From: Seriola aureovittata
Lineage: Eukaryota > Chordata > Actinopteri > Carangiformes > Carangidae
Reading direction: 5' to 3'
Length of the DNA: 64,000 nucleotides
Assembly (NCBI RefSeq): GCF_021018895.1
Contig: NC_079387.1
Location: 11,408,542-11,472,541 of the forward strand
Program-made: the position numbers and the translations under genes
In this document: one piece after another, positions 29,461 to 42,769 of the stretch
How the letters are laid out: every line of letters starts with the position of its first letter
Numbering within the stretch: the first letter of the stretch is position 1
The notes under the pieces: generated by a model
What the model saw: only the letters and a program-made list of their open reading frames with translations
Told to the model about the DNA's origin: nothing
Database searches by the model: none

Positions 29461-32400
29461 GCCTTCAGGGGCTCCCGAGCATCTGCTGTACGCCTCGAAA
29501 ACAAGCAGGACAAACGGAGCTCGCAGGAGTCAGAGAACCGCGGCGACACTCGGGCGGCCTCTGTCCTCTGAGACCGCCATCAGCACCGCGCCCAACAAGA
29601 GGCGATCGATGGGGCAGGAAGTGACATCAGCCCCCCGGGGAGTTGAGGAGACATGGACGGTCGTATCCCATCACCCACATCTTCCTGCTCTCCTCGCTCT
29701 GATTGGCTCTGATCCTCAGTAACACAGTCGGCTCTGTGTTTACTGACCGTCTGACCTGTGTTTTATTTCACGCCTGTTGTGGCTGTTTAACCTGCCTGGT
29801 CTCGTTTCAGTCCCTCTCTGCTTCATGCCAACAAGACAGAAAATGAGACGGAGCATTGTTAAGCAGCGAGCAGGAAGCCGCTGACCCGGCGGACTATTTT
29901 TATACCTGCATGAGATCCGTGCTGGACTCGGCCGGGCTATTGTTTTGGTCAGGTCGGTGTCTGCAGCTTCCCTTCATAGTAAGGAGAGTGGGGGGAAAGG
30001 GAAGAGGCCTGCTGCAGCTGGAACCCACAGCTGCTCAGACCCCGACACTGATCCCAGCTTCTGCTTCCGGATCCTGGACGTATAGAAACTAAATCATTTT
30101 TACGTCCATGCTCCTTCAAGCACAAAGAAAACACGGGTCAGTCTCAGGTCAAAAACGAAACCTCTCTCTTTCAAAATACCCAGAGGCTGATGGGAAGTTG
30201 AGAAACACCTGACGTGATAAAAGGTTTGAGGATACGAGTTCACTTGGTTTCAGCGGTGTAGAAGTGAAGCAGTCAGTGGTTGTGACGAGTGTCTGTCGCG
30301 ATAAGGAACAGAGAGCAGACTTGTGGATTTGTACCTGACACAGAACTGAAATGAGAGTGACACTGAGAAGAAACGTCCTCCTCCTGTGGCTCATCATTAT
30401 TCATGTTTGATTTATCTGTCGTTCAGTCTAGAAAATGTTCCAGAGTCTGAGGTGACGTCTGAACAACCAGCAAAACTCAGGTGACAAATCTTCACCTTGT
30501 TGAAGCAGGAAGCAGAGAATCACAGGTGTGTTATGACTCTACCTTTCCATCTCTGGACGAGGACAGCTCATTAATCCTTTACTTTAATGATTAATCTGAT
30601 TACTTTCTCGACTAATCCATTGGTTGTTTGTTGATCTCGTTTTTTCAGGTTACAACAGATTAAAAGTGTTGCCAAATAGTTTTCTGGTGATCAACTAATG
30701 AATGATTTCCAGTGTATTTACAGGTAAAGCAGCTCCTATGTTTCCTGGTACAACATACTGAATAAATCATTTCCAGCCGTTTCACATGGAGAATGAAACG
30801 TCTGAATCTAAACGGATCAGATGAGCTGCGTCAGGAGGATCTGGGTGACCTCAGCGTTCGCCTCGTCCTCGGTCTCATTCCTCTGCTTTCCCACGACAAC
30901 ATTCACAAACTGAGAAACCCACATAGCACCAGAGTCTCATTGTCCACAGTGTTTGTTTTCACTGTGTGATCAGTAACCTGAGCCCAGTGTGCAGGAGGGT
31001 GAACGTCTTATTCATCATTTCACTCAGATTACAAAATACAGGCTCATAAATGTTGAAATATAAATCCAAACAACAATGATGTGCTTTACAAACCACTGCG
31101 GTCCAGTGCTGAGAAAAGAGAAGTAACGTGAGAAGTAAACTGATGGAGTAAAATCATGTAAACATGCAGCGACAGCTTCCTGCTTTTTCACCTCCTCTCA
31201 CTTCCCTCATCACCGTCAGTGTGAGAGAAAGACGCTCAGGCTCCGCAGCCTCAGGTCGGCGTTTAAGGCTTATTAGAGGATCAAAGAGACAACCTCAGAT
31301 GTCTCCTCAGCCTTTATGAGTCTGTGAGACTCAAGGTTACAGCAGCATCTCTGAATCAGTCTGACGTTGTGACGAGAGCATAATGAGGAAGCAGGGAAGC
31401 AGAGGAGTTCCCCACTACGACTCGACCAACAGTTCCCTCTGTGTCTGCTGAGGACGGAGACGTGACGACGACTGTGATGTTCACATTAATGCTAATAATC
31501 TTGGTTAACTGCACAAACCCTGCTGTAACAAGGTGCTGCTCCTTCGCCCCCCTGCAGAGTTTCCCTCCGTCTGGGACTTTTACAGAGTCACATGAAAAAG
31601 GCAGGAAGCGAACAACTTCATCAACGTGACACAGCCGCTGCGGGCTTCCAGATCTTACCTGGGGCACTTTGACAACTTCAGCAGGTAGATGTGACTCATG
31701 AAAGGACATAAAAGCTGCTGCTGCTGCTGCTTCTAACAAACCAGCCAGAGAAACAAGCACCAGTGTGAAACTATCGTCCTACTGCTGCGAGCAGCTGCAG
31801 CGAGAACCATTCTGATCATTTAACATCCACGCATCATCTATATTTTCAACTGAAGACACTTCGAGCATCAGACACCACCACTACAAAACTAAGAGTCGAC
31901 TAGATCAATATATGAGCCAATGTTAGCTTATTGATAATATATGGGTATTGGCGGGTACGTCAGCTGGTAAAGCTCCAGTATATTTAGTGCTACACATTAT
32001 CCTCTGAAATGAATGACCTGTGAGAAACATATATATTCATACAGGCCACTGTTAACTGGTTATGTCATTATGTCACATTATTCCTGGTCTAAACGATGCT
32101 GGAGCAGGTCGGAGGAGCGGGAACAGTGACATCAGGCAGGTGGAGGCCAGAGAGGAGCAGCTTGACCTCCGCCGTCAGCTCGGCTTCTCGTCAGCCGTCT
32201 CCTCGGGGAGGAAACTAACCCGTCCAGCTCTGCTGTAAAGGAACTGGACGGACAGGTAAAACCTCTGCGGACAGAGGTGTCACCTTTCTGACACAGCGGC
32301 GGGAAAAGGTGGGAAACGGCAGCAGCAGCAGTAAAACACAGGCCACAGGTTTCTGGATGTTTTAGATAAATAGATTAATGTATTAATTTCAACATCCAAT

Positions 32401-33300
32401 CATGTTGAATATGATTAAATTATAATAGTGCGGAGCTCTTTATGTACATCTATATGTACGTTCCTGCCACATGGTCAAAGCTCTTCCTGGAGAGTAACCA
32501 GGTGTGGCGGCAGAGGAAAACGACATAAAGCAGCTTTAAAGACTAAAGGAGAATGATGGAGGGCGATAACAACGCCGTGTCCATCAACATGCAAATGTCT
32601 GAGCACTCTTACGAAACACGCCACCATCAGCAGAGATGTGTGGGTTTGTGTTAAACTGTCGGCTCCGCAGAGATAAACGTTTGTGTTTTTGTGATAGCTA
32701 CGCTCGGAGAGATTCACCAGCTGGGACGAGACTCTCTGATTCTGCGGTGACTCAGTCGTGACTCACCGTGACCTGCGACCTCAAACTGTGAAGTGCAGGA
32801 AGTGGAAACACCAAAACATGGACGATGCGCTGGTCAAAACTGGACAGATTTAAACAGGAATGAAGGGGTGATGGGAGAAACGACAGAGAGAGAGAGGGAG
32901 AGGGAGGGAGGGAGATGTCAGCCAATCAGCAGCGAGATGCCAAACCAAAATTAGCAGCAAAGCCTGGAGCTCTGCATTATTCAGACACAATGACCCATTA
33001 ACAGTGTTTCTGAGAGGGAAGAGGAGGCAGCAGAGACTGATGGATCAGCAGCTCACACTCACTTACCAACCATTTATGGTTGTTATACAATATCCTGACT
33101 GTGGTCACAGGTATTCTCTCTGACATCCATTCATCTATCAGGTGTTTTATTGATCCCAACCAGAATAATCTCATCAATCGATTGTTAATAAACTACAACT
33201 CTGCATTATGCAACTATTAACAACACACTACAGGGACAGGCCTGGGGGGAACTTGTCTCCGACCTTTCAGAATAAAATCAAAACCTCTCGATGTCTGACG
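29460..33300. other. agap1 intron: mostly unique sequence, no gene recognised
   Basis: A 134-codon antisense open frame at 31356-31760 has an Ala run and no recognisable domain, splice sites or family match, so it is not called. A GA-rich run lies at about 32883-32913. No RNA gene or transposon was identified. Confidence 0.5.
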
Positions 33301-33327
33301 AGTTGAGCTTCAGCAGCTTCAGTATCT

Positions 33328-33506
<179 letters not shown>

Positions 33507-33685
33507 TTCAGAGACTTTTGGAAACACTGTGTGTCCCGTTTTATTTTGAAAACTCTGGGGTTGTGTTGTCGTGTCAGACGGACAGCAACTGAGACCTTTG
33601 GAAACGATGATGTCACACCCACGGTCGCCACTGATTGGTTCTCAGTTGGTGACATCAGTGAAGTCATTAACAGTGACCTCTGTCA
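33507..33685 (+). repeat. Dispersed repeat family, copy C, with one 27-bp unit
   Basis: GACTTTTGGAAACACTG is followed by a single TTTTATTTTGAAAACTCTGG unit at 33539-33566. GAGACCTTTGGAAACGATGATG and a CTGATTGGTTCTCA block follow. It begins directly at the end of the 88-unit CA array. Confidence 0.75.
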
Positions 33686-34525
33686 AGCATCAGAATATTT
33701 TATATATATATTTTATTTCTCTATTTATTCTTTTCTATAATATTACTTCACATTTTACTGTAAATATTTGATTTTATTGTTTAATTTTTCTATTCATATT
33801 TAAGATTGGTGCCGGATGATTGTGTTTAGAGCTCATAGTGAAGCTGACTTTACAATAAAAGAAGAAAGTAATCAGTAAAATGAAAGGTGTCTGAGCTCAG
33901 ACTCACTCCTGTTCTGAGTGACAGATCACGGTGTTGTTCACACGTCTTTCCCCTGAGTGTGGGTCAGTGTGTTTGGACACTGTGGGGGAAGGGCACCTCA
34001 TGTTAAAGAAGCTTGTACGATTGGACCAAACTGAAGGATTAAGAAACAAACAGTGGGATCTCAGCAGGGCGTCTGCGACCACATAGATTAGACATCAGTG
34101 TCCGGAGATCCGTCTGCTTCTTCACAGGAAGCTGAGCTGAATGAAAAGTGGAATACTGTCAGAGAATTTCACATTAAAACCAAAAGGAGGAACTGATGTG
34201 TCAGTGAACGCAGCACAGCCTCTTTAGTGAACGCGTCTGCTCTGCTGGATGTAATCGTGTCGACACTCTGCAGCACATTACCAGAGCTAATTGTGCTCTG
34301 AACAGAACGAGGGCTCGTGCTTCAATAAACTGCATCTGCACGCTGATTTCAACCTGTGAGGATGATGATGATGGTGGATGAAGGACACGATCAGGAGCCG
34401 GTTCTTCCTCTGTGGTGTTTTCTCTGGCTGAGCAGAGAGGCTGTGATTACAGGAAGGAAAGGTCAAGACACTGAACTGATGAAAGGACAGAGAATATTTC
34501 TGTTAGAGCCCTGTCATCTCTGTAG

Positions 34526-34528
<3 letters not shown>

Positions 34529-34575
<47 letters not shown>

Positions 34576-34865
34576 CATATTGAAACTGGATTTGGACATA
34601 GAAACTGAAATCTGAGAGTGTCTTTAAAATAAAACCAGAAGCATTTTTAAATGGAGCAGTTCAACATTTTGGGGAATAAACTTTTGTTTGGTTTCTCGTG
34701 TCTGTGTGTTCTGAACAGACTGGACTTAGCTTAGCTTAGCTTAGCATAAAGACTGGAAGCAGGGGGAAACAGTTAGCCTAGCCCCTAAAGCATGTATAAT
34801 CAAGTTTTTTTAAACACGGGTCAACACGCTAAGGAGTGATGTCATCACATGCACTTACAGAGCAT

Positions 34866-34902
<37 letters not shown>
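34529..34902. repeat. GT array, TTAGC repeats and CA array
   Basis: GT lies at about 34528-34573, four TTAGC/CTTAGC units at about 34727-34746 and CA at about 34868-34902. The phrase CATAAAGACTGGAAGCAGGG is common in percomorph interspersed repeats. Confidence 0.75.
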
Positions 34903-34904
<2 letters not shown>

Positions 34905-35070
34905 GGATGAAGACTGCGCTGCTAGCCGTCGTGCTAACTGGTAAAACAGATCTGTCAGGTCTCCTCCTCAGGTAGCTGCTGAGACGCTTCGATCAGTAGC
35001 TGCCGTTAATATCTGCGATTTTAAGGAGCAACTTCTTCTCATGAAAATGTTGAATGTTCCTTTAAAGACT
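34655..35070 (+). mobile_element. Probable interspersed fish DNA element
   Basis: GCAGTTCAACATTTTGGGGAA at the left and ATGTTGAATGTTCCTTTAAAG at the right are loosely inverted. The interior has the TTAGC units and GCATAAAGACTGGAAGCAGG. There is no transposase frame. Boundaries are approximate. Confidence 0.4.
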
Positions 35071-35975
35071 TCCTACGATGACACAACATGATTTTTGTTT
35101 TTATCTTTCAGATATGACTGACAGTAAATTTTCTACAAAATGATTCAATTGCTTCTAAATAATAACTACAAACAAATCACAGCTAAACTAAATGATATGA
35201 ACCTCACATGTACGTGTTTTTATTCAAGCTGATTCCATTTACTGCTAAGTTAATATTTCAGTCCAGTTTTGTTTTGTCATTTCAGTCGACATCCTGTGAG
35301 AGGAAGGGTAAAGTCTCTTTCATTCCCGCTGTGTTTACAGGCATGAGGCGCTACGAGCAGGCGCATGGATCAACTGTTGAACTATTCCATTAAACTCTTA
35401 TGTACGTCCTCTACTCTGGGGGAAAGGACCACACACGTACACATTTTAACTGTTGTGTAATGAGGGGTCTCATGGTCCTGAGGCTGTTTTTAACTGTGAT
35501 TACGGGGCTTAAAGTGCTGCGCTCCATCATGTGTCTGCTGCATCTCCGTCTTACCATCAGTCATACACAATGAAGTCCTTCGGCTTCCACCTCGAACAAA
35601 ACAGAAGCTGAGTGAAGAGCTTCACGGGCCGACGGAGGTCACACGCAGATAAAGAGGAAAAACGCTCTTACATTGGAGTGAAGTCGTGTGTTTGGATGTT
35701 ACACACACACACACGCACACACAAAGGGATGGCTGATAACTACACTTCCCTAATGGTTCCCTGGAGGCAGGCAGGAGAAATTTTACCCAGAAATCCCTGC
35801 ATCATCTGCATGCACGGCAGATGGGGTCAGAGTGAGCAGATGCTGTATTTTTAGCAGCGTCGCTCACAGGTGATCCTTCCTGAGCCGAGTCCAACTACAA
35901 GTGAGGGTGTTAAAAATATTTAAACACAGACTGATGAAAGTCACACTGTTTCTCTACCTGTTGTCCTTCTGCACT

Positions 35976-36140
35976 CACACTACATGGCCAGAAGTATGTG
36001 GACGGAGCTGCTGACATATTCTGTTGTTCGTGGTTAATTGCAGCGTTTCACCCTGAACGTCAGCTGCTCACGGGAGCGTGTGCAGCCGCCAGTTCACTGC
36101 AGAGAAGCTGCACCTCCACATGTGATCTGGACATGAATAA
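35976..36140 (+). mobile_element. Tc1-type element fragment (terminal piece)
   Basis: CACTACATGGCCAGAAGTATGTGGAC matches the terminal sequence of the element at 54854-55574. The interior is short and degenerate, with no open frame. Confidence 0.6.
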
Positions 36141-36179
36141 AACTATTATTTGGTTTGTGCACAAAAAATAAAAATCACA

Positions 36180-36400
36180 TTAGAGCTGCACGATATGCAC
36201 AAAATATTATAATATTGTGATTTCAGTTGCAATGGCATTTTCATTTTCACAGAAAATCTGTTTTTAAATGATGATGATGTGATTTTTGTTGAGTCTTGTA
36301 CAAACATGTTCCTTTACGTCTGGAGAACATGATCTGTAGGTCGGGGCGTGTCTGCGGCACCACAACACTGACGGTGCTAACAATGCTAATGCCAACTATG
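36180..36400 (+). mobile_element. 'GCTGCACGATAT' interspersed repeat, copy 1
   Basis: AGAGCTGCACGATATGCAC, ATATTGTGATTTCAG, GATGATGATGTGATTT and CAAACATGTTCCTTTACGTC recur in the copy at 59265-59455. A third fragment is at 39005-39090. This is a common teleost DNA-transposon-like repeat. No transposase is present. Confidence 0.65.
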
Positions 36401-37439
36401 AACACTGTGTGTAAATCTCACAACTAGAGAATCACTTTGTTTTTCTTGCACAAATGTACATGAACAATGTGTAAATAAATGGCCGCTGATGGAGCGCTGA
36501 GGCCTGAGATTATGTAAATGAACACACGTCAAGAGGAACGTGGACAAGCCGTCTGATGGTCGTTTTAATCTATTCCTGAAATGAAATGATCTTGACAGAT
36601 TTATAAACCAATCATTCACCTGCAGCAGGTGTTTCCATGATAGTTTATCTCGTCTCCCGTGGCGACGGGTACAGACCAGATCTGTACAGGACGCACAATC
36701 AAACCAGCTGAGCAGCTCATTTGACTCTGTATCTAGGTTTTTAATGTGTGTAAATCCCTCTGACAGCGGCGTGATGACACCGAGTCCCTCCCCCTCCGAC
36801 AGGTCACATCTCTGACATTTTCTCCTGCATCAATACCCCCCCCCCCCGGCTGCTTCCTCCGCAGACCGATCGATGAGGCCGTCGAGCCTGGACCTGCTCG
36901 GGGACAATCGTTATCTCGTAAATGTCATTGTGAGGACGAACGCAGGAAGGACGTTTCACAGCGTTAAAGCTGCTCTACACATTTAGTCTCTGAGCTGGTT
37001 CCTTCATCTACTGAGGATGAACGCAGCTCAAACACGCTTCAGCCCAGCGTACACACGGCGGATTGAAGCTGCAAATGAAAACATCTGTACATAGCGTCTC
37101 TGTCGGGTCAGCTGGAAGCCTCCACCTCTAATCTGACTTTAACTGGGGTCAGCACAGATCCATACGACCCACCGCAGGCAGATTAAAGGACGCAGGGAAA
37201 GTTGTGATCTGCGGCTAATCCCAGAGATCCCAGTTAACCTCGTCTCACTGGTGGGTTTCACATCAGATAGGGACAACGCTGAGCGACCTCTGACCTCTGT
37301 CTGAAAACATGATTCCCACACAGAAGTTTTCTCATCTCTGACCAAATGTTACGTCACCAACGAACAGAAACAGCAGCTTGACAAAGCATCCCAACTCAAG
37401 GTCTACTTATGAGCTTTTCACAGAGCTTTCAACTGCGTC

Positions 37440-37630
37440 CACAAGGTCTTCATCGGTGGTCTTTATGAGCCGACGTTTTAAAACTCATCTCTTTAGCTAC
37501 GTTTCCTCCCCTCGTCGTCACCACTCCAGAGATTTCAAACCTCTAAAACAGAGACTTTTAGAAACGCTGAGACCTTTGGAAATGATGATGTAAACACCCA
37601 CGGCCACTCGGGTTTCTCATCTGCAGTTAT
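37440..37630 (+). repeat. Dispersed repeat family, copy D, lacking the 27-bp unit
   Basis: CGTTTTAAAACTCATCTCTTT and CTACGTTTCCTCCCC match copies A and B. CAGAGACTTTTAGAAACGCTG runs straight into AGACCTTTGGAAATGATGATG with no minisatellite between. This appears to be the unexpanded form. The family may extend left to about 37385. Confidence 0.7.
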
Positions 37631-39004
37631 CTGGAGAAATCATAACAGCTCCTGAGCTCACACACCAACAAACCAGGACTCTTAATAACAGATGGATTCA
37701 ACATCACCAGAGTTCTAACTGATTGATCTGCCAGCGCCGGTGTTCCCGCCTGCCAGAGGCTGAATCAGCATCTGTCTGACACTGTGGAGAAACCGTGGGG
37801 TTACATCTGCACCTGGGTTAACGGAAATCTGCCTGACAGCAGCGCAGATGTCTGAGTCCAGTCAGGAGGAGAGGGAATCACGTGTCACCTCAGGTACGAT
37901 CTGACCTTCACAGCTGGACGCCTCATTTCATACCAACACATCATCAACATCATCCTTTAAATCAACATTAAACTTCAAATCTGGATCAATTTACTTGATA
38001 CTGATCAGTTTTATACAAACTAAACTGTTCAGACACAATGCGCCGCTCAGCCCTGATGCTTTGTGACGCTGCCTCGACTGAGCGCGCTCACTGCACCCCA
38101 GCCTGGTGATGACTCATGCTTCACCTCATACATTAAGCCTAATGAAAGGACGCCTGCAGGAAAACAAATGACCGCGAGTAAAATAAAAAAAATAAAAATA
38201 CACAAGTACACAACCACTTCACAGAGAGAACATGATGTCTGCAGTTGGCCCTAATCTGGTTCAGTCAGCATGGGGGGGGGGGGGGGGGGGGGGTGTTGGG
38301 GGGGGGGCTGTGGACAAAAGGTGCAGAGATCTCAGCGTAATTTCTCAAGACAGACTTGCGTGCTGGCAGCGGTGGCAGTTATGTAACAGCTAAAAAAAAC
38401 CCTGGTTTAAAAGAATCCCTGTGACTTCTTCTCACTGTTATTACTGTTATTACCCGACGTCAATCAGCCGCAGCGTTACATAACCGCTCTCTGACGGTCC
38501 ATCTGCCTCCGGCTCTAATTTGGCACAATCACACTGTTCTGATATTGTGTGAGCGCTAAGGGAGAGAGCGCCGCAGTCGACACACAGACAAACAAGTGAC
38601 TACAAACGGCGACACCTCCGGGATGAAACTGTTTGTCTCTGAGTCACGGAGTCGTCTCACAATCATGATCGTGGAGTCAGACGACCCGGAAACCCTCGAG
38701 TCATCACAGAATCCGTCCAGTTTGAGTCTTTACCTCGCCGTGAGCTGCCACCAGATGTTCAGCCGTCTTCAGACATGTCTGAGTTTACTGCAGCCAAACA
38801 CAAGACGCACTTCTACTTACAGCACTTAACGAGAAAAGGAGGCTGACGCAGAGCAAGAGTGACTATGATGTGACGATGAGGCTTCTCTCTGTCATAAATA
38901 ATCCTAACCTCTGAATCTTCAGGTGTTCAGATCAGTCTGACCTGGAAACTATGACAAAACAATCAAATCGATTAATTAATTAATAGATCAGACAGATCAT
39001 ATTC

Positions 39005-39090
39005 TTCTTTTATTTCCACTCCAACTGAAATCACAATATCTGCCAAGATGATGCCAATATGATTTATTTTGCATATCGTGCAGCCCTGCG
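39005..39090 (-). mobile_element. 'GCTGCACGATAT' interspersed repeat, fragment
   Basis: ACTGAAATCACAATAT and GCATATCGTGCAGCCCTG match, in reverse, the copies at 36180 and 59265. Only the terminal part is present. Confidence 0.6.
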
Positions 39091-40924
39091 ATTAATCAAG
39101 ACAACAACCTGCAGGTTAATCAATGAGACATTAACTGTTAGTTACTACAGTTATTGTGCGTTTCCTGTGTTATTTTAGAAATGGAGGATAATAACAGGCT
39201 GTGTTACTGGACAACAAATGCAGCTGCATTTTGCAAATTCAGGTATGAGACCAACTGTGTGATTTATAGTCTGAACAGAAAGTTTAAAGAGTAAAACTCC
39301 AGCACCAGCTTCACAATAAGAGCCGGAGGATCAGCTGACCCCAGCTGTGCAGGTCACAGGTCGGATGTTGTTTAAGATGGAGACATCGACCTGAATGTAA
39401 AACTTATTTTGAAAATCGAGTGTTGAAACTTTTGTCCTTCCTCAGTGTGAAGATCTTTTCATGTCATTGGCAGTTAAAGATCTTTGGGATTGTTTGGGAG
39501 TCTGATTCCTCACTTTCTGTCCTTTAGTGTGTGGAGCCTGTGTCGGTGTGGACACAGAGATTCAGATCTATATTGTGCCGTCAACATGGATTAGAAAGAA
39601 AAGGTGTATTTTAGAGAAGAAACAAACTCTGAGAAGAGAAAAAGAGCAAAACCTGAGTATAAACAAAGGCTTCAAACAGCCAGCGTGGCAGGTAACTCAC
39701 TGATCCTTCTATAAACACTCAAACCCTGGTGTGTGTTGGTTTCATTCCCTGGCAGCACAGGACGGTTTATCCTACTACAGGTGGTCTCAGTGGGAGTTGA
39801 ACCCCAAACCCCGCCGGTCTCGGTGCCTCGCTTTACCCGCCGTCGGCCCTGAGCGAGACGGGAGTTGCATCAGAGGCACAAACGGCTGAAACCTGAGAGT
39901 GAGCCTTATGTGGGTACAATCCTGACAAATGAGAGAGGATACGCGGAGCCTGGAGGGCGAGCAAACACACAGCGGTGAGGGCTAACTGGGTCACATGGTG
40001 CGTTCACTGACTGTCGGCTGGAGCGCTGACAAAAATCAGACAAAAGCAGCAGCAGCACACAAAAGGCTGAAGTGGAAAAGAAACGGCCGAGTTACTGCAG
40101 AGCAGCTCCGATAAAGAGACTGGAGATTAAAGCAGGCCTGTTGCACTCTGCTCCACCTGCTCCTCTGACAGGCCACAGCATCTAACAAACCTGAGAGCCT
40201 CTCATTCAGCCCACGACTGCTTGGATTTTGTATTTGAAGGACGATTTGCTGAGTTTTGTTAAAGCATCAAAAAGCAGAAAACACAGTGAACTGATGGAAG
40301 TTTTTCAAAATAGATCAGTTCTCATGTGGTGAAGAAACTCGAGCGAAGACTTTACTTTGAAAAGCAGTTGAGCTTCCTTGATTGCTGATGTTTTCATCCG
40401 TATTTTTGGTGTTTGTTGAAGGAACAACAACCTACAGTATTTAAAGTAGGGACAAACAGATGGATTTAAGAAATGACTAAACTCTCAGAGTCTGTGAAAG
40501 TCCACGAGACGTACATTTGTTTGTCTTAGTCGGCCCTGTGAGACTCAATCTGTGAGCGCATGGCTGTACAACCCGCCTGCACACGTGTCCACGCACAGAC
40601 CACCAGTGTCACGTAAACATCTGCTGTCTGCATCCGAGTCAGCGCCTCAAGAAACACAAACACAGACACACAGAAAACTCACTTTCTAACCAGAACTCAA
40701 ACGTAGCGTGTATTTAAATGTGGAATAAATACTAAATCAGGTAATAACTGCTTTCTTCTGAGTCAACATCACTGAACTACAAACTGCTGTTTTCAAAGAC
40801 TGAACTTTTGAGTCCAAAGTTTAAAGCGAACATCAGTGATAAGTCCCTGAAGTGGAGAGTTTTAATATCTACAGCTCATAATAAAGAGCTAATAAAACTG
40901 CTGTTTTCACGCTCAACATAAAAA

Positions 40925-41430
40925 CTAGAATCACCTCCTCCTCCACTCAGACTAGTTTCAGGTTACAGCCCCGTTTATCTGGAGTCATATAACGTTACAC
41001 ACTGGTTGGAAATTTTGTCATAATTGCTGTCAAGTCTTGCGTAATAGCCAAAAAGTTTTTTCTGAGGTCACACTGACCTTTGACCTTTAGCTGCCAAAGT
41101 CTAATCAGTTTGTCCTTGAGTCCAGGTTGATGTTTTTACCAAATTTTGAAGAAGTTCTGTCACGGTGTTACAAAGATATTGCATTCACAAGGCCAAAACC
41201 GTTTTTCGTGAGGTCACCACGCCCTTGACCTTTGACCTTTGACCACCAAAATCTAATCAGTTCATCCTTGAGTCCTAGTGAATGTTTGCGCCAAATGTGA
41301 AGAAGTTCCATCGAGGTGTTACTGAGAAATTTTGTCCACGAGAATGTGACGGATTGACAACCTGAAAACAATATGGCTGCTGCTCTGACTGTCGCCGGGC
41401 GGAAGAATAAAAACCGACCAATAACAGAAG
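40925..41430 (+). mobile_element. Dispersed fish repeat with TGACCTTTGACC motifs, long copy with internal dimer
   Basis: It has the same terminal blocks as 8365-8590. Inside are two head-to-tail units of about 145 bases, each with TGACCTTTGACC, TCTAATCAGTT-TCCTTGAGTCC and GAAGAAGTTC blocks. It ends near GGCGGAAGAATAAAAA, typical of a common teleost interspersed repeat. The antisense open frame here has no recognisable domain. Confidence 0.75.
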
Positions 41431-42029
41431 AGAAGCTGAACCCCCTCGTCACACTGCCTGGATGATACCCATCTGAAACCTGACATGTGGTATATTATTA
41501 CTCTTTGGCTCTGTCAGACGGCTGAGGCATTAAGAAGCAAATTATGTGACAAACATCCAACAACTTCCTGCGAAGACCGAAACAACAAAGCGTTAGCAGC
41601 TCCGGTTCTGCTGCTCGTCATCATCTGTTACAGCCTGTAGGTCCAGTCCGAGTCCGTCACAGGACAGAGGACAAACCTGTTTGTTAAATCTCTCGCTGAA
41701 TGAAACTAAAGTGTGTTTCCCGCTGTGGGAAAAACAAAGTGAGCGATGTTCACAGAGGGTGGGCCGCGGCTCCGAGGCCAGACACAGAAAGTGGGTCACC
41801 TGGCTGCCAGGACTTCCATCCATCCTCCAACACACCTCACATGCAAATGAGCCCCACAGCGCCGCAGAGCACGCGGAGAGATGTGAGTCACGGCGCCGTA
41901 ACTAGGCCGAGCGTCGACGTCTCACCTGCTTCACGAGAATCAGGAGTCGACTGAGAGGAGCAGCCGATGTTTGTTTGTTTGTTCGTTTGTCTCAGAGGGA
42001 TGGACGACTTATTTACATAACGACACAAC

Positions 42030-42033
<4 letters not shown>

Positions 42034-42114
<81 letters not shown>
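42034..42114. repeat. (GA)n microsatellite, about 40 units
   Basis: About 80 bases of uninterrupted GA lie between ACAACCACA and GGACAGTTGC. Confidence 0.95.
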
Positions 42115-42117
<3 letters not shown>

Positions 42118-42227
42118 AGTTGCATCTCACGCTGAGAGGTTGCATAACATGATATGAATGTGAGCGACACATCCAGATGTGCGCTGTGGGGAGAAGAGAA
42201 AGGATGACAGAACTGCTGCTGTTGTTC

Positions 42228-42750
42228 CGAGTGAGTGAGTGAGCGAGTGAGCAAGAGAGAGAGTGAGTGAGTGAGTGAGTGAGTGAGAGAGTGAGTGAGT
42301 GAGTGAGTGAGCGAGAGTGAGAGAGTGAGTGAGTGAGCGAGTCAGTGAGCGAGAGAGTGAGTGAGTGAGTGAGTGAGTGAGCGAGTGAGCGAGCGAGAGA
42401 GAGAGAGAGAGAGAGAGAGTGAGTGAGTGAGTGAGTGAGCGAGAGCGAGAGTGAGAGAGTGAGTGAGTGAGCGAGTCAGTGAGCGAGAGAGTGAGTGAGT
42501 GAGTGAGTGAGTGAGTGAGCGAGTGAGCAAGAGAGAGAGTGAGTGAGTGAGCGAGTCAGTGAGCGAGCGAGTCAGTGAGCGAGTCAGTGAGCGAGTGAGT
42601 GAGTGAGCGAGTGAGCAAGAGAGAGAGTGAGTGAGTGAGTGAGTGAGTGAGCGAGTGAGCGAGAGAGTGAGTGAGTGAGCAAGAGAGAGAGTGAGTGAGT
42701 GAGTGAGTGAGTGAGTGAGTGAGTGAGTGAGTGAGTGAGTGAGTGAGTCA
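42228..42750. repeat. Tetranucleotide satellite GAGT/GAGC, about 520 bases
   Basis: GAGTGAGT runs are interspersed with GAGC, GAGA and CAGT variants, and segments of about 60-120 bases recur within the array, indicating higher-order duplication. The final 60 bases are pure GAGT. The Ser-Leu-Thr-His repeat frame on the minus strand is an artefact. Confidence 0.95.
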
Positions 42751-42769
42751 CCATGTGCCACTGAACTCA

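Larger units (their letters stand above)
36400..40920. other. agap1 intron: unique blocks, repeat fragments and a G run, no gene recognised
   Basis: A C run lies near 36836-36847 and a G run with a TGTT interruption at about 38271-38307. Several moderately GC-rich blocks (36870-36960, 37010-37140, 38440-38570, 39770-40010) could be conserved non-coding DNA, but nothing within them identifies a function. Confidence 0.45.

Noticed and set aside
31356..31760. 134-codon minus-strand open frame
   Set aside because: It has no recognisable domain, no splice or promoter support, and lies within the agap1 intron. Its length is within chance for the many frames in 64 kb.
42342..42761. Ser-Leu-Thr-His repeat protein on the minus strand
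   Set aside because: It is a translation of the GAGT/GAGC tetranucleotide array, not a gene.
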